This document shows positions 30,979 to 31,441 of a stretch of 31,441 bases of DNA, piece after piece. The DNA comes from Glutinoglossum americanum (Eukaryota; Ascomycota; Geoglossomycetes; Geoglossales; Geoglossaceae). Below the pieces are notes generated by a model, which had not been told where the DNA came from, made no database searches, and worked only from the letters and a program-made list of their open reading frames with translations. The position numbers were made by a program, and so were the translations under genes. The first letter of the stretch is position 1, and each line of letters starts with the position of its first letter. Location of the stretch: NCBI GenBank assembly GCA_020080175.1, contig JAGHQL010000238.1, positions 1 to 31,441 on the forward strand, given 5' to 3'.

Positions 30979-31441
30979 TCGCAGCCATGACAGGCAGTGC
31001 ATCTCGATCCGATACACGGAATATTTGACGATATATGCTCAAGAGCACAAGAAGGCCTCCATCCCGGCATTCAGCGGAACTGTCGTTAGCACGGGGGACT
31101 GGGTCGGAGTGAAAGTAAGGATGGCCGCGGGACGCGAGCCTCACTGAGGCTGTGGGGATGCCAAGCCATTGTGCTGCAGGGAAACGAATGCGGGGTACTC
31201 GAAAGTTGCCATCGCATGCACCTTCCCAACGAGGAAGGTGGTAGGAAACCTCCGGGCTTGGCCTTAGCCAAGCGCAAATTCTTCTTGTTTTAAATCCTCT
31301 GAGGACTCTATTTCATTTATAAGAAGCTCGTGCTTCGGCATTATTGTAAGGCTATGGCGATTCTCGCGGTATGGTGGAGGAGTTCAGTATGTATGACGTC
31401 ACTAGACGTCGTTTCGCGGGCACGGATACGTAGGCACACAA
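30979..31441 (-). promoter_or_regulatory. Upstream region of the NACHT/ankyrin/ZZ gene
   Basis: No gene is supported; the frames here are short. The open frame extending upstream from the start codon (to 31017) could add 13 residues if ATG 31017 is used instead. A perfect CRE-type palindrome lies 416 bp upstream of the chosen start and is listed separately. Confidence 0.4.
31394..31401. promoter_or_regulatory. CRE-type palindrome TGACGTCA, with a second GACGTC
   Basis: TGACGTCA is the consensus for ATF/CREB-type bZIP factors, which in fungi control stress and development genes. A second GACGTC lies at 31405-31410, one helical turn away. Eight bases can occur by chance; the close pair makes it slightly more interesting. 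Confidence 0.35.

Overview
The window comes from a filamentous ascomycete (Pezizomycotina). The evidence is gene structure and gene content. Coding sequences are broken by short introns of about 47 to 111 nt with GT...AG ends and CTAAC/CTGAC-type branch points. Most of the coding capacity belongs to fungal STAND/NLR proteins (NB-ARC, NACHT, ankyrin, TPR), the class behind heterokaryon incompatibility and fungal innate recognition. I see no virus-like or LTR element.

Layout from left to right. 175-3434 (-) is an N-terminal-domain/NB-ARC/TPR receptor in three exons. 3435-4990 has no gene but holds a tRNA-like Pol III remnant and small inverted repeats. 4991-6274 (-) is an unrecognised protein with a signal peptide or anchor. 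It diverges, across 311 bp, from 6586-9354 (+), an ankyrin protein with internal and C-terminal membrane segments. 9820-10609 (+) is a ubiquitin C-terminal hydrolase in two exons. 10610-14581 is mostly non-coding, with one uncertain three-exon gene at 12430-13544 (-). 14582-19566 (+) is a six-exon SesB-like hydrolase/NACHT/ankyrin receptor whose last exon carries 15 nearly identical 99-bp ankyrin units. 19567-23415 is sparse: a charged hypothetical protein, a tiny secreted protein and a doubtful minus-strand frame. 23416-26190 (-) joins a STAND-type N-terminal domain directly to about 14 TPRs with no nucleotide-binding domain. 26767-30978 (-) is a NACHT_N/NACHT/ankyrin receptor ending in a ZZ zinc finger.

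The region therefore reads as a cluster of recognition genes: three full NLRs of different architecture, one NLR-like protein without an NTPase, and one membrane ankyrin protein. Each NLR pairs a different N-terminal effector-type domain with a different repeat sensor. The most unusual signal is the ankyrin array of the SesB receptor. Its units are nearly identical in framework, but a few surface positions vary from unit to unit, the pattern expected of a rapidly diversifying recognition surface. That these genes act together is inference from proximity; the sequence shows no operon-like coupling.

Exon structures were worked out by hand from reading frames, splice signals and domain continuity, and need transcript support. 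Two introns in the 26767-30978 gene remain unresolved.
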